From: Methylotenera_A aquatica
GTDB taxonomy: Bacteria; Pseudomonadota; Gammaproteobacteria; Burkholderiales; Methylophilaceae
Direction: 5' to 3'
Length of the DNA stretch: 64,000 nt
Assembly (NCBI GenBank): GCA_965601485.1
Contig: OZ271846.1
Location: forward strand, 124,001-188,000
Below are positions 8,503 to 17,697 of the stretch, piece by piece. The notes beneath the pieces were generated by a model that was not told the DNA's origin, made no database searches, and saw only the letters and a program-made list of their open reading frames with translations. The position numbers and the translations under genes were made by a program. Position 1 is the stretch's first letter. Each line of letters starts with the position of its first letter.

Positions 8503-10479
8503 TTATCGGCCTGTGAGTAAGAATTTTTCAGTGTTGCTTAAATTGGCAGGGCTACCTAGTAACACCAATATATCGCCTTCAGCCAGCTCAATATCGCCGC
8601 GCGGCAAAATGTCTTCTAGCATATTAGGGCGGCGAATATGTTGTAGCTCTACATTAAAGCTATCAAAATTAATTTCATCTAAGCGCATACCAACAGTAAA
8701 GGCCTCAGGGATTAGTTCTATTGAATGTAAACGTACTTGATGCGCTTCGGTAATTTCGGTGGGTACGTCGGTTAAACCATGGAAATAGCCTTGAAACATT
8801 TTATAACGCTCTTCGCGGAAGCGCCTAATGCGTTTAATAACCCTATATAAAGGTATACCCAATAGTACCAATGCGTGTGATGCTAACATTAAGCTGCCTT
8901 CTAACACTTCAGGCACTGCTTCGGTGGCGCCCGCATCTCTAAAGGTTTCGATATCGGCATCATCATAAGTGCGCACAATCACTGGCAGATTAGGGTAGCT
9001 CTCTTGTGCTACATGCAATACTTTCATGGATGCCCGCATATCAGAGTAGCTGACAACTAAGGCTTTAGCGCGCGCGCCACCAGCAGCTTCTAACACATTG
9101 CGTCTTCCGGCATCACCATACATCACATGTTCACCAGCGGCGGAGGCATCATGCACACGCGTGGGGTCAATATCTAAGGCAATAAAAGGGATGTTTTCTT
9201 CTTTTAAAAAGCGGCCTAAATATTGGCCACTGCGGCCGTAGCCACAAATAATCACATGGTCTTTCAGGTTTTTGGCAACGCTATCGATTTCATACACTAC
9301 TTGGCTACTGTTGCGGGTGTAGCTTTTAACCAATTTGCGCGCAATGCGGCCGTTATATTGAATAATAAATGGTGCGGCTGCCATGGATAATAAAGATGCG
9401 GCTAATATAATTTGTAGCTCATCGCCCCCGATTAAATTTTGCTCTAAACCCAGTGCCAAAATAACAAAACTAAACTCACCTGCTTGCGCCAACACCATAC
9501 CTGTGCGGATTCCAACGCCAGTTTCATAGCCAAATAAACGGCTCAAGGAGGCGATAACAAACGCTTTAAATAAGACAAAACCCACTAAAAGCAATAACAC
9601 CAAGCCGATATGGTTGGCTAGTTGGGTAAGGTCAAGCAACATGCCTACGCTGATAAAAAACAAACCAAGTAAAATATCGCGGAAAGACGCAATATCGGAT
9701 TCCACTTGATAGCGATAGCTTGTTTCTGAAATCAGCATACCCGCAATAAACGCACCTAATGCATACGATAAGCCTGCAATTTTGGTGACGGTAGCCAGCA
9801 ATAAAGTCACCATTAAAACGTTCATCACAAATAATTCGCGCGAGCGTTGTTTGGCTACAACGCTAAACCAAGCATTGACGATACCTTTGCCGAATTTAAA
9901 CAATATAAACAACAAGAAAATACTTTTGAGCAGCGACATCATTAAAATGGTGCTCATATTGTCAGAGTGCGCACCCAAAGTGGGTATCAGTACCAAAATA
10001 GGGATAACAGCTAAATCTTGAAACAGTAAAATGCCGATACTTAAACGACCATGGCGCGAATTTAAATCGACACGTTCCATGAGCATTTTAGACACAATGG
10101 CAGTTGACGACATGGTTAATGCTCCACCCACTACAAAGGCGGTAACAGGACTTAATCCAGAGATCCAGCCCACCAGCATAATCACGCTAAGCGTAATTAA
10201 TACTTGCGCGCCACCCAAGCCAAATAAGGTTTTGCGCATGGCGTATAGTTTAGATAAGCTAAATTCCAAACCGATACTGAACATCAAAAATACTATGCCA
10301 AACTGGGCTACATTACGGCCGCTTTCGGTGCTAGGCAATAAATTTAAGGCATAAGGGCCAATTAACACACCAACCATAAAATACGCCAGCATAGCAGGCA
10401 GACGCAAGGCACGGAAAAACGCAACAGCCAAGACAGAGCTGGTTAGCAAGAGTAAAACACTAGTTAGAGAATCAAACAT
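8503..10479 (-). CDS. Kef-type K+/H+ antiporter (CPA2) with TrkA-N and TrkA-C domains
   Basis: The 658-residue protein has about 12 hydrophobic segments over residues 1-385 (Na+/H+ exchanger domain; includes the GIVFLMFSIGLEFSL and GALTMSSTAIVSKML motifs typical of KefB/KefC-like transporters). A RCK/TrkA-N domain follows at about residues 400-520, with the NAD-binding loop IICGYGRSGQYLG, then a TrkA-C domain near the end. Such proteins exchange potassium for protons and are gated by ligands on the RCK domain. Length and domain order are those of the YbaL/KefB group. No KefF/KefG ancillary gene is adjacent. The start ATG is the first in frame, facing a divergent 167-base promoter region shared with kdsD. 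Confidence 0.92.
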   Translation of the reverse strand: MFDSLTSVLLLLTSSVLAVAFFRALRLPAMLAYFMVGVLIGPYALNLLPSTESGRNVAQFGIVFLMFSIGLEFSLSKLYAMRKTLFGLGGAQVLITLSVIMLVGWISGLSPVTAFVVGGALTMSSTAIVSKMLMERVDLNSRHGRLSIGILLFQDLAVIPILVLIPTLGAHSDNMSTILMMSLLKSIFLLFILFKFGKGIVNAWFSVVAKQRSRELFVMNVLMVTLLLATVTKIAGLSYALGAFIAGMLISETSYRYQVESDIASFRDILLGLFFISVGMLLDLTQLANHIGLVLLLLVGFVLFKAFVIASLSRLFGYETGVGIRTGMVLAQAGEFSFVILALGLEQNLIGGDELQIILAASLLSMAAAPFIIQYNGRIARKLVKSYTRNSSQVVYEIDSVAKNLKDHVIICGYGRSGQYLGRFLKEENIPFIALDIDPTRVHDASAAGEHVMYGDAGRRNVLEAAGGARAKALVVSYSDMRASMKVLHVAQESYPNLPVIVRTYDDADIETFRDAGATEAVPEVLEGSLMLASHALVLLGIPLYRVIKRIRRFREERYKMFQGYFHGLTDVPTEITEAHQVRLHSIELIPEAFTVGMRLDEINFDSFNVELQHIRRPNMLEDILPRGDIELAEGDILVLLGSPANLSNTEKFLLTGR

Positions 10480-10646
10480 GTGTAGTGAATTTAAATGGCA
10501 TTTAAAAAGCTTTTTTATTAGATATCGCTTATTTTAATAAGGCTTTGATTAAATAGGGCAAAAATTGTGCCTACTTTTTCAAATTTAATAAAAAACATCA
10601 GTATTTTCCTTTATTAGTAATGGTTTCCCTTTTATACTAATCGATT

Positions 10647-11687
10647 ATGGAACCTACTATTTTGCAATCAGATCGCGGGCACGCGCAACCAAACGCTGCT
10701 TCTTCAACTGTGCAGTCTGAAAATGATTCGACTCTGCAACTGGCGCGTAACGTATTAACCATAGAAGCGCATGAAATCACTGTTCTGGCTAATCGGCTGG
10801 ATGCAAGTTTTGAGCATGCCGTTAACCTTATTCTACATTGCCAAGGACGAGTTGTGGTTAGTGGCATGGGTAAATCTGGACATATTGGTGGCAAAATTGC
10901 AGCTACCCTTGCCAGTACTGGTACGCCTGCGTTTTTTATGCACCCAGCTGAGGCTAGTCATGGTGATTTGGGCATGATTACCGATGGTGATGTGGTTATT
11001 GCGCTTTCTAATTCGGGCGAAAGTGATGAGCTACTGAATATTTTACCCACTATTAAACGCTTAGGCGCAAAAGTGATTAGCATTACAGGCGCGCCAAATT
11101 CCACCTTGGCTAAAGAGTCCGATGTGCACTTAAGTTCAGAAGTCGCGCAAGAAGCCTGTCCGCTTGGTTTGTCGCCCACGGCAAGCACAACAGCGGCTTT
11201 GGCGTTGGGTGATGCGCTTGCAGTTTGTGTATTAGATTTGCGCGATTTTACCGCCGAAGATTTTGCCCGTTCACATCCTGGCGGCAGCATTGGTCGCAAA
11301 TTGCTCACGCGCGTTAAAGATGTGATGCGTATTGATGCAGCGATTCCCAGTGTGGCTGCCGATGTTTTATTATCGGCCGCATTACTTGAAATGACCAATA
11401 AAGGTTTAGGCTTAACGGCAGTTGTGAATGCCAATTTTGAACCAATCGGCGTCTTTACCGATGGTGATTTACGTCGTGCATTTGCCAATGGCATACATGC
11501 TAATACCGCCAAAATTAGTGACGTGATGCACTCCAGTCCTAATACTATTAATGCTAATCAATTGGCGGTAGAGGCCGTTGAGCTGATGGAAATCAAGAAA
11601 ATTAATGGCCTGCTAGTGACTAACGATGCAGGCAAGTTGGTGGGTGCATTCAATATGCACGATTTATTAAAAGCGAAAGTAGTGTAA
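10647..11687 (+). CDS. kdsD: D-arabinose 5-phosphate isomerase KdsD
   Basis: The 346-residue protein carries a SIS sugar-isomerase domain at about residues 45-200 (VVVSGMGKSGHIGGKIAATL, then HPAEASHGDLGM and SNSGESDELL) and a tandem CBS pair at about residues 225-345. It converts ribulose 5-phosphate to arabinose 5-phosphate, the first step of Kdo synthesis for lipopolysaccharide. Its stop overlaps the start of kdsC (TAATG), and lptC, lptA, lptB and rpoN follow in the conserved order. The chosen ATG follows an upstream region of about 165 bases with no other gene. Confidence 0.97.
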   Translation: MEPTILQSDRGHAQPNAASSTVQSENDSTLQLARNVLTIEAHEITVLANRLDASFEHAVNLILHCQGRVVVSGMGKSGHIGGKIAATLASTGTPAFFMHPAEASHGDLGMITDGDVVIALSNSGESDELLNILPTIKRLGAKVISITGAPNSTLAKESDVHLSSEVAQEACPLGLSPTASTTAALALGDALAVCVLDLRDFTAEDFARSHPGGSIGRKLLTRVKDVMRIDAAIPSVAADVLLSAALLEMTNKGLGLTAVVNANFEPIGVFTDGDLRRAFANGIHANTAKISDVMHSSPNTINANQLAVEAVELMEIKKINGLLVTNDAGKLVGAFNMHDLLKAKVV

Positions 11688-12238
11688 TGAGCGTTTTCAA
11701 TACTGATGTGTCAGAAGAAGTACTAAATCGAGCCAAAAAAATTAAATTGGTGATTTTTGATGTAGATGGTGTGATGACCGATGGTGGATTAACCATTGGG
11801 GATGATGGCCAAGAATATAAAACTTTTAATACGCAAGATGGCTTAGGCATGAAGTTGCTTAAAAATAGTGGCGTGCAAATGGCCATCATTACAGGGCGCA
11901 CATCAAACGTGGTTAAGCAGCGCTCAGAAAGCACTGGCGTTGCGCATTTTTATCAAGGCGTAGATGATAAATTAGTGGCGTTTAATGATTTGATTACCAA
12001 GTTAAACATTGCCGCTGATTGCGTGGCTTTTATGGGTGACGATTTGGTGGATATGCCGCCAATGCTGCGTTGTGGCTTGGCCGTAACCGTGCCTTCTGCG
12101 CCAATGCCTGTTAAAAATCATTCCCATTACATTACGCAAAAGCAAGGTGGGCATGGCGCGGTGCGGGAATTATGTGAGATGATTATGCTCGCGCAAGATA
12201 CTTTACATGCGCAAATGGCGCCATTTTTTGCACTATAA
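11687..12238 (+). CDS. kdsC: 3-deoxy-D-manno-octulosonate 8-phosphate phosphatase KdsC
   Basis: This 183-residue HAD phosphatase of the C0 type (no cap) has the nucleophile motif IFDVDGVMTDG near residue 25, motif II as ITGRTS, and motif III/IV as FMGDDLVDMP. It dephosphorylates Kdo-8-phosphate to free Kdo. The length equals the family norm (about 180-190). It overlaps kdsD by one base and is followed 21 bases later by lptC, tying Kdo production to LPS transport. Confidence 0.97.
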   Translation: MSVFNTDVSEEVLNRAKKIKLVIFDVDGVMTDGGLTIGDDGQEYKTFNTQDGLGMKLLKNSGVQMAIITGRTSNVVKQRSESTGVAHFYQGVDDKLVAFNDLITKLNIAADCVAFMGDDLVDMPPMLRCGLAVTVPSAPMPVKNHSHYITQKQGGHGAVRELCEMIMLAQDTLHAQMAPFFAL

Positions 12239-12259
12239 GTTGGCACAATTAAAAACAGC

Positions 12260-12976
12260 ATGATTAGCCGCTCTGCTTTATTTTTTCCGATAGTGCTGGC
12301 TACTATGCTGGCCTTGCTGACGTTTTGGATTAGCCAAACCGTTGAGCAGCAAGGCCCTAAGCTAGATGGTAGTAATCGGCATGACCCAGATTACACCATG
12401 CATAATTTTGTAACCACGCAAACCGATGCACAGGGGCAGTTGCGTTATATTTTAGCTGCTACCGAAATGCTGCATTACCCTGATGACGATAGTACAGTGT
12501 TACAGCGTCCTCGCTTTACGCAGTACACCGTTAATAAGCCATATACGCAAATTGAGGGTTTGCGAGGTTATATTTCTAGCAATGGCGAAGAAGTTGAGTT
12601 GGTGGATAATGTAAAAGTGGTGCGCCAAGCTTTTGAGGGCAAGGGTGAAATGCAGGTGTTAACTGAGAAGTTATGGATTTTCCCTAAGCAAGATTTGGTG
12701 AAAACTAATGCGCCTGTAACAATTAAACAAGCACCAAAAACCGTGATTACCGCCGTTGGTATGGTTTACGATAAAAAAGCGCAAACGGTGTCTTTGCTAG
12801 ACAGGGTAAAAGTACATTATGAAAGGCCGGCAACAGTTAAAGCAATAAGAGCTGTAAAAACGGCAAAAGCCAGTAAAATAAAGGCGAAAAAGGTAGTTAA
12901 CAATCAATCGAAAAAAGTAAATGCTGATGTTACTAAGAATAAAGTCAAGCCAAAGCCAGCCATTAAAAAGAAATAG
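12260..12976 (+). CDS. lptC: LPS export system protein LptC with a lysine-rich tail
   Basis: A single N-terminal membrane helix (about residues 5-23, ALFFPIVLATMLALLTFWIS) anchors a periplasmic LptC beta-jellyroll domain. The early motif GPKLDGSNRHDPDYTMHNF and the central MQVLTEKLWIFPKQDLV are typical. LptC takes LPS from LptB2FG and hands it to LptA. The family norm is about 190 residues; this one is 238 because of a C-terminal tail (about residues 190-238) in which roughly a third of the residues are Lys and acidic residues are almost absent. The lptA start lies 11 bases downstream. Confidence 0.92.
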   Translation: MISRSALFFPIVLATMLALLTFWISQTVEQQGPKLDGSNRHDPDYTMHNFVTTQTDAQGQLRYILAATEMLHYPDDDSTVLQRPRFTQYTVNKPYTQIEGLRGYISSNGEEVELVDNVKVVRQAFEGKGEMQVLTEKLWIFPKQDLVKTNAPVTIKQAPKTVITAVGMVYDKKAQTVSLLDRVKVHYERPATVKAIRAVKTAKASKIKAKKVVNNQSKKVNADVTKNKVKPKPAIKKK

Positions 12977-12986
12977 CGGAGAAACA

Positions 12987-13622
12987 ATGAGTAACACTAT
13001 TTGCAAAAGTCTGTTGCAGTTAAGTCTAGCATTAAGCCTAGGCTTTAGCGCGCAAGTGTGGGCAGAATCAGCAGACCGCAATAAACCAATTGAACTTGAG
13101 GCAGATACGGTGACTGTTAACGATGCTAAAAAAACCAGTGTTTATGCTGGTAACGTGATTTTAACGCAAGGTACTTTAATTATTCGCGCCGATAAACTAA
13201 TTGTGCGCGAAGATAAAGATGGCTTTCAGCACAGCACATCTACGGGTAACCCAACTACTTTTAAGCAAAAGCGTGAAGGTAAAAACGAATACATGCAAGG
13301 TAGCGGACTTCGTATTGAATACGATGGACGTATGGACAAAGTGCAGCTTTATACAAAGGCTTGGGTAAAACGCGGCGAAGATATCGTATATGGTGATTAC
13401 ATCAGCTATGACGCTAATGCTGAATATGCCGAAGTAATCGGCAGCATAAAATCGGAAAGTAGTGGCACGTCAAGTGGTCGCGTAAAAGCGATTATTCAGC
13501 CAAAAAACAAACCTGCAACTGGCACTGAAACAACGCCAGCGGCACCAGTTAGTCTGAATCCTCCGCCAAGAGTGGATAAAACGCTAAGGCTGAATCGCCA
13601 ACTAGAAGCACCTTCCAATTAA
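12987..13622 (+). CDS. lptA: LPS transport periplasmic protein LptA
   Basis: The 211-residue product begins with a signal peptide (about residues 1-27, ending AQVWAESA), then the OstA/LptA domain with KPIELEADTVTVNDAKKT, VYAGNVILTQGTLIIRADKL and the GNPTTF turn that recur in this family. LptA forms the periplasmic bridge for LPS. The ATG at 12987 is chosen because GCGGAGAAAC sits just before it; an in-frame start at 12921 would read through the end of lptC and add 22 lysine-rich or polar residues ahead of the signal peptide. A Pro/Thr-rich C-terminal tail is present after the domain. Confidence 0.94.
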   Translation: MSNTICKSLLQLSLALSLGFSAQVWAESADRNKPIELEADTVTVNDAKKTSVYAGNVILTQGTLIIRADKLIVREDKDGFQHSTSTGNPTTFKQKREGKNEYMQGSGLRIEYDGRMDKVQLYTKAWVKRGEDIVYGDYISYDANAEYAEVIGSIKSESSGTSSGRVKAIIQPKNKPATGTETTPAAPVSLNPPPRVDKTLRLNRQLEAPSN

Positions 13623-13649
13623 CGTAGCCGTCATCGAAAAATAATCTAA

Positions 13650-14372
13650 ATGAGCGAACTAATCGTAGAGCATCTACGAAAATCATATAAATCGCGCACT
13701 GTGGTGCAAGATATTTCGTTGCAAATTAATAGCGGCGAGGTGGTCGGTTTGCTTGGTCCAAATGGAGCAGGTAAGACCACTAGCTTTTACATGATTGTGG
13801 GCTTGGTAATGCTAGATGCTGGGCGTATTTTGCTTAACGGTAAAGATTTAAGCCGCATGCCAATTCACAGCCGTGCGCGCATGGGCTTAGCTTACTTGCC
13901 GCAAGAGCCGTCTATTTTCCGTAAACTGACGGTCACAGAAAATATATTGGCTATATTAGAGTTGCAAAATTTAACTGAAGAACAGCAGCATGCACAGCTT
14001 GAATCTTTGCTGCAAGAGTTGCATATTGTGCATATTCGCAAAAGCACCGCTATTAGTCTATCGGGCGGTGAGCGCCGCCGCGTAGAGATTGCACGCTGCT
14101 TAGCGACTAACCCTAGTTTTATTTTGTTAGATGAGCCATTTGCGGGTATCGATCCAATTGCGGTATTGGAAATTCAAAAAATTATTCGTTTTTTGAGTAG
14201 TAAAAATATTGGCGTATTGATTACCGACCATAATGTGCGTGAAACCTTAGGTATCTGCGACCGCGCATATATTGTGAATGACGGCAAGGTGTTTGCATCT
14301 GGTCATCCTGCAGATATTGTCAATAATGATGCGGTGCGCGAAGTGTATTTAGGTAAAGATTTTAGGCTGTAA
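13650..14372 (+). CDS. lptB: LPS export ABC transporter ATPase LptB
   Basis: The 240-residue ABC ATPase has Walker A GPNGAGKTTS, the Q-loop region, the signature LSGGERRRVEIAR, Walker B FILLDEPFAG and the switch His in ITDHNVRE. YLPQEPSIFRKLTV is characteristic of LptB. It drives LPS extraction with LptF and LptG, which are not in this window. It stands between lptA and rpoN with short gaps (27 and 6 bases), the standard proteobacterial order. Confidence 0.98.
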   Translation: MSELIVEHLRKSYKSRTVVQDISLQINSGEVVGLLGPNGAGKTTSFYMIVGLVMLDAGRILLNGKDLSRMPIHSRARMGLAYLPQEPSIFRKLTVTENILAILELQNLTEEQQHAQLESLLQELHIVHIRKSTAISLSGGERRRVEIARCLATNPSFILLDEPFAGIDPIAVLEIQKIIRFLSSKNIGVLITDHNVRETLGICDRAYIVNDGKVFASGHPADIVNNDAVREVYLGKDFRL

Positions 14373-14378
14373 ACATAA

Positions 14379-15947
14379 ATGAAGCAAAATCTACAACTTA
14401 GAATATCTCAAAACCTGGCGTTAACGCCACAATTGCAGCAATCGATTCGTTTGCTGCAATTGTCTAGCTTAGAGCTCAACCAAGAGCTTGATACGATTTT
14501 GCAAGAAAACCCACTACTAGAATTGGTTGATGGTGAAGACGCAGGTGATGATTTTGAAGCTGGTTTTGATGAAGGCGCGGAGCAAAAAAGTGCCGATAAC
14601 GACCCTGTCGATGCAGACGGTCAACAATCGCTAGATAGTGATGACGCATTTAGCAATTTGGATTACCAAGAAGTTAGTGCCAGCAATAGCCAAGAATCTA
14701 AAGATGTACAAGAAGACAACACGGCGGTGGCAGAAGATTTTTCGGCTAAGGATTTTGACGAAAACTATGATGAATATGGAAGTGCTAGTAATTGGGACGA
14801 AGGTGGTCGCCAAAACAATAACGATGACGATGACGGCGATTACACACGACAAGAGATCATTTCCATTAGCTTACGCGAGCATTTGCTTGGCCAATTAAAA
14901 CTCATGCCATTATCAGAGCGCGACCAAACGTTGGTGACTCTGCTGATTGATAGCATCAATGACGATGGATATTTAGAGCAATCGCTAGAAGAAATGGCAG
15001 AGCTATTGCCACCAGAGCTGGAGATTGAATTATTAGAGCTAGAAACCGCGCTCAAATTAATTCAACACCTTGATCCACCAGGTATGGGTGCAGTGAATTT
15101 GCAAGAATGTTTGTTGCTGCAATTAAACGTACTACCCAAAGAAACCGAATTTCTTGCTTGTGCAAAACTTATTGTTGAAAAACATTTAGTGGTGTTAGCG
15201 AATAAAGATTTTGCTAAATTACGCAAATTATTGAATTGTGATGATTTAACACTTAAAGGCGCGCAGACATTAATCAAGCAACAAAATCCGCGCCCTGGTA
15301 GCGATTTTGCGCAACTCAGTCGCGATCATTTTATACATCATGAAGTGTTGGTTAAAAAAGTTAAAGGTATTTGGATTGCAACATTAAATGATGGCGTTAT
15401 TCCTAAATTGCGTATTAACCAAATGTATGCCGATATATTGAAACGCAACCGCGAAAATTCGAATCAGTATTTGCAAACGCAAATGCAAGAAGCCAAATGG
15501 ATGATTAAGAATATCCAACAGCGATTTTCTACCATCTTGCGCGTTTCTCAAGCCATTGTAGACCGTCAGCGTAACTTTTTTGAGCACGGTGAAATTGCGA
15601 TGCGCCCGCTGGTATTGCGTGAGATTGCAGAAGAGCTTGAATTGCACGAATCCACGATTTCACGAGTTACTACGCATAAGTATATGCTCACTCCGCGCGG
15701 TGTATTTGAGCTTAAATATTTCTTTGGTAGCCACGTTTCAACCGATGCGGGCGGCTCAGCATCAGCTATTGCAATCCGTGCGTTAATTAAACAATTAGTG
15801 ACTGAAGAAACGCCTAAAAAACCATTGTCTGATAATCAAATTACCGATATTTTGGCCAAGCAAGGCATTATTGTTGCGCGCCGAACGATTGCTAAATACC
15901 GCGAATCGGTGAATATCCCGCCTGCTAATTTGCGTAAACAGTTGTAA
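14379..15947 (+). CDS. rpoN: RNA polymerase sigma-54 factor RpoN
   Basis: Region I at the N-terminus is Gln/Leu-rich (LRISQNLALTPQLQQSIRLL), region II (about residues 50-165) is long and strongly acidic, and region III ends with the core-binding and DNA-binding domains. The RpoN box reads ARRTIAKYRE close to the C-terminus and a helix-turn-helix (HESTISRVTTHKYM) precedes it. Length is 522 residues against about 480 in Escherichia coli; the surplus sits in the acidic region II, which is variable in the family. It directs transcription from -24/-12 promoters with AAA+ activators. Confidence 0.98.
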   Translation: MKQNLQLRISQNLALTPQLQQSIRLLQLSSLELNQELDTILQENPLLELVDGEDAGDDFEAGFDEGAEQKSADNDPVDADGQQSLDSDDAFSNLDYQEVSASNSQESKDVQEDNTAVAEDFSAKDFDENYDEYGSASNWDEGGRQNNNDDDDGDYTRQEIISISLREHLLGQLKLMPLSERDQTLVTLLIDSINDDGYLEQSLEEMAELLPPELEIELLELETALKLIQHLDPPGMGAVNLQECLLLQLNVLPKETEFLACAKLIVEKHLVVLANKDFAKLRKLLNCDDLTLKGAQTLIKQQNPRPGSDFAQLSRDHFIHHEVLVKKVKGIWIATLNDGVIPKLRINQMYADILKRNRENSNQYLQTQMQEAKWMIKNIQQRFSTILRVSQAIVDRQRNFFEHGEIAMRPLVLREIAEELELHESTISRVTTHKYMLTPRGVFELKYFFGSHVSTDAGGSASAIAIRALIKQLVTEETPKKPLSDNQITDILAKQGIIVARRTIAKYRESVNIPPANLRKQL

Positions 15948-16113
15948 ATAGGGCTTAATAGCTAGTTATAAAAAGCTTAAAAAATTCTCAAAAATCTGCT
16001 CAAAGCATCTCGCAAAAAATAATCAAAGGTGTACACTAAAATCGTTCGATGAGAAAAGTTAGCTTCTTATTGGCAAGCTTTACTTAAAGAACAATTTCAA
16101 TAAGGAGCAAGTC

Positions 16114-16458
16114 ATGAATTTACAATTAACTGGACATCACTTAGAAATTACACCTGCCATGCGTGAGTATGTGCAAAGCAAGCTTGTTAAAATTCGTAAT
16201 CACTTTGATCATGTGATTGACGTAAAAGTTACAATGAGTGTAGAAAAGCTCGCTCAAAAAGTAGAGGCTACACTACACGTTCCGGGCAATGATTTGCATG
16301 CGGAGTGCATCGATGAAAATATGTATAGCGCGATTGACATGCTGACGGACAAACTAGACCGTCAGGTCGTTAAACATAAAGAAAAACTCGGCAGTCATCA
16401 TAAAGCCAACGGCGCTGTCAAACACCAAAATATTGATGAAAATCCAACTCTGAATTAA
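16114..16458 (+). CDS. hpf: Ribosome hibernation promoting factor (short HPF)
   Basis: This 114-residue protein matches the HPF/YfiA family: NLQLTGHHLEITPAMREYVQSKL at the start, a central VEKLAQKVEATLHVPG strand and DMYSAIDMLTDKLDRQV-like helix (here NMYSAIDMLTDKLDRQ), followed by a short polar tail. It binds the 30S subunit in the mRNA/tRNA channel and promotes 100S dimers in stationary phase. A strong AAGGAG site precedes the ATG. It follows rpoN after 166 bases, so it may have its own promoter there. Confidence 0.96.
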   Translation: MNLQLTGHHLEITPAMREYVQSKLVKIRNHFDHVIDVKVTMSVEKLAQKVEATLHVPGNDLHAECIDENMYSAIDMLTDKLDRQVVKHKEKLGSHHKANGAVKHQNIDENPTLN

Positions 16459-16472
16459 CATTTTAGTTAGAT

Positions 16473-16501
16473 CCCACCTGCAAAGCTCTTACGCAGGTGG
16501 G
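16473..16501 (+). terminator. Hairpin downstream of hpf, likely terminator
   Basis: A 9-bp perfect stem (CCCACCTGC pairing with GCAGGTGGG) with an 11-base loop starts 15 bases after the hpf stop. The following bases are TGTCTTAAC, so the U-tract is poor; termination or mRNA 3'-end protection are both possible. Confidence 0.6.
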
Positions 16502-16695
16502 TGTCTTAACAAACATCATTCAATAAAATTCCAACTTAAATATAAAATTGATTGTTGAATTAAATTCACAAATTGAATTAAGTTGTCACAACAACGTATT
16601 CCAATTTATGATTGAGTATTACGCTTTCAGTATATTTTCGTTTTTGCTGGAATAATTAGGTGATGCGATTTTTAATAAATGAAATTTAAATTTTT

Positions 16696-17697
16696 ATGGC
16701 TCCAATTAACGTAGCCGAATTATTCAAAGAAACTCGCCTTAAGCTTAAACTCAAATGGGTTGCTGGCTTTGATGGAGGTGCCAACCAACTTAACTCCGAA
16801 AAAGTCACCAAGCCATCTTTGGCTTTAATTGGGCACCTTAATTTTGTGCATCCTAATCGGGTGCAGGTTTTGGGCTGTGCAGAGATGGATTATTTAAATT
16901 CACTTAGTATTATTGCTATGCAGCAGGCCATCACTAATTTATACGCCACCGATTTAGCCGCCGTGGTGGTTGCAAACGGCGAAAAAGTACCTAAAGAATT
17001 GATTGCAGCGGCCGATAATCAGCATATTCCACTTTTTACTTCACCTATGCAAAGCCCGCAACTAATGGATCTGCTGAGTCATTATTTAAAACAAGTCATG
17101 GCCGAAACCACCAGTTTGCATGGCGTGTTTATGGAAGTGCAAGGTTTTGGCGTGCTGATTAAAGGCAATGCCGCCATTGGAAAAAGTGAGCTAGCGTTAG
17201 AGCTCATCACGCGCGGCCATCGTTTAGTGGCGGATGATATTGTCGATCTTTTTAAAATATCCCCAGAGCGTATTGAAGGCCGCTGCCCGGCATTATTGCA
17301 AGATTTTTTAGAGGTAAGGGGTCTTGGCATTTTAAATATTCGCGCGCTGTTTGGCGATAATGCCGTTAAGCCGACCAAGCCACTGGATTTGATTATTCAG
17401 CTAGAGTTGGCAGATGCGCTTAACCCGACGGGCTTAGATAGGCTTAATGTCAAAACGCAGCATGAACGAGTGTTGGATGTAGATATTACCAAGGTAGTGA
17501 TACCGATTGCCGCAGGCCGTAACATTGCGGTATTGTTAGAGGTGGCAGTGCGCAACCATATGTTGCTAATAAGGGGTATTAATGCCACTAAACAATTTAG
17601 CCAGCGCCAAAGACAAATGATACAAAAAGTAAGCTTAGAAAATGCTAAAGTAGTCACTTCCCAACCTGTTAAAGTAAAAAGTCGGCAGGCAAAATAA
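16696..17697 (+). CDS. hprK: HPr kinase/phosphorylase HprK
   Basis: The 333-residue protein has the N-terminal HprK domain and a C-terminal catalytic domain with the P-loop GNAAIGKSELALEL near residue 157 and the family signature EVRGLGILNIRALFG. It phosphorylates and dephosphorylates HPr on Ser46, and the HPr encoded 1.4 kb downstream keeps that serine. Its stop overlaps the rapZ start (ATAATG). The upstream 237 bases to hpf are AT-rich, carry no gene and contain the probable promoter. Confidence 0.96.
   Translation: MAPINVAELFKETRLKLKLKWVAGFDGGANQLNSEKVTKPSLALIGHLNFVHPNRVQVLGCAEMDYLNSLSIIAMQQAITNLYATDLAAVVVANGEKVPKELIAAADNQHIPLFTSPMQSPQLMDLLSHYLKQVMAETTSLHGVFMEVQGFGVLIKGNAAIGKSELALELITRGHRLVADDIVDLFKISPERIEGRCPALLQDFLEVRGLGILNIRALFGDNAVKPTKPLDLIIQLELADALNPTGLDRLNVKTQHERVLDVDITKVVIPIAAGRNIAVLLEVAVRNHMLLIRGINATKQFSQRQRQMIQKVSLENAKVVTSQPVKVKSRQAK

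Noticed and set aside
10958..11512. Minus-strand open frame of 184 codons inside kdsD
   Set aside because: It is antisense to a firmly identified gene, with Ser/Pro/Ala-biased composition typical of a shadow frame.
12241..12256. TTGGCAC before lptC as a sigma-54 promoter
   Set aside because: The -12 GC element is missing at the required spacing, and the site lies in a tight operon.
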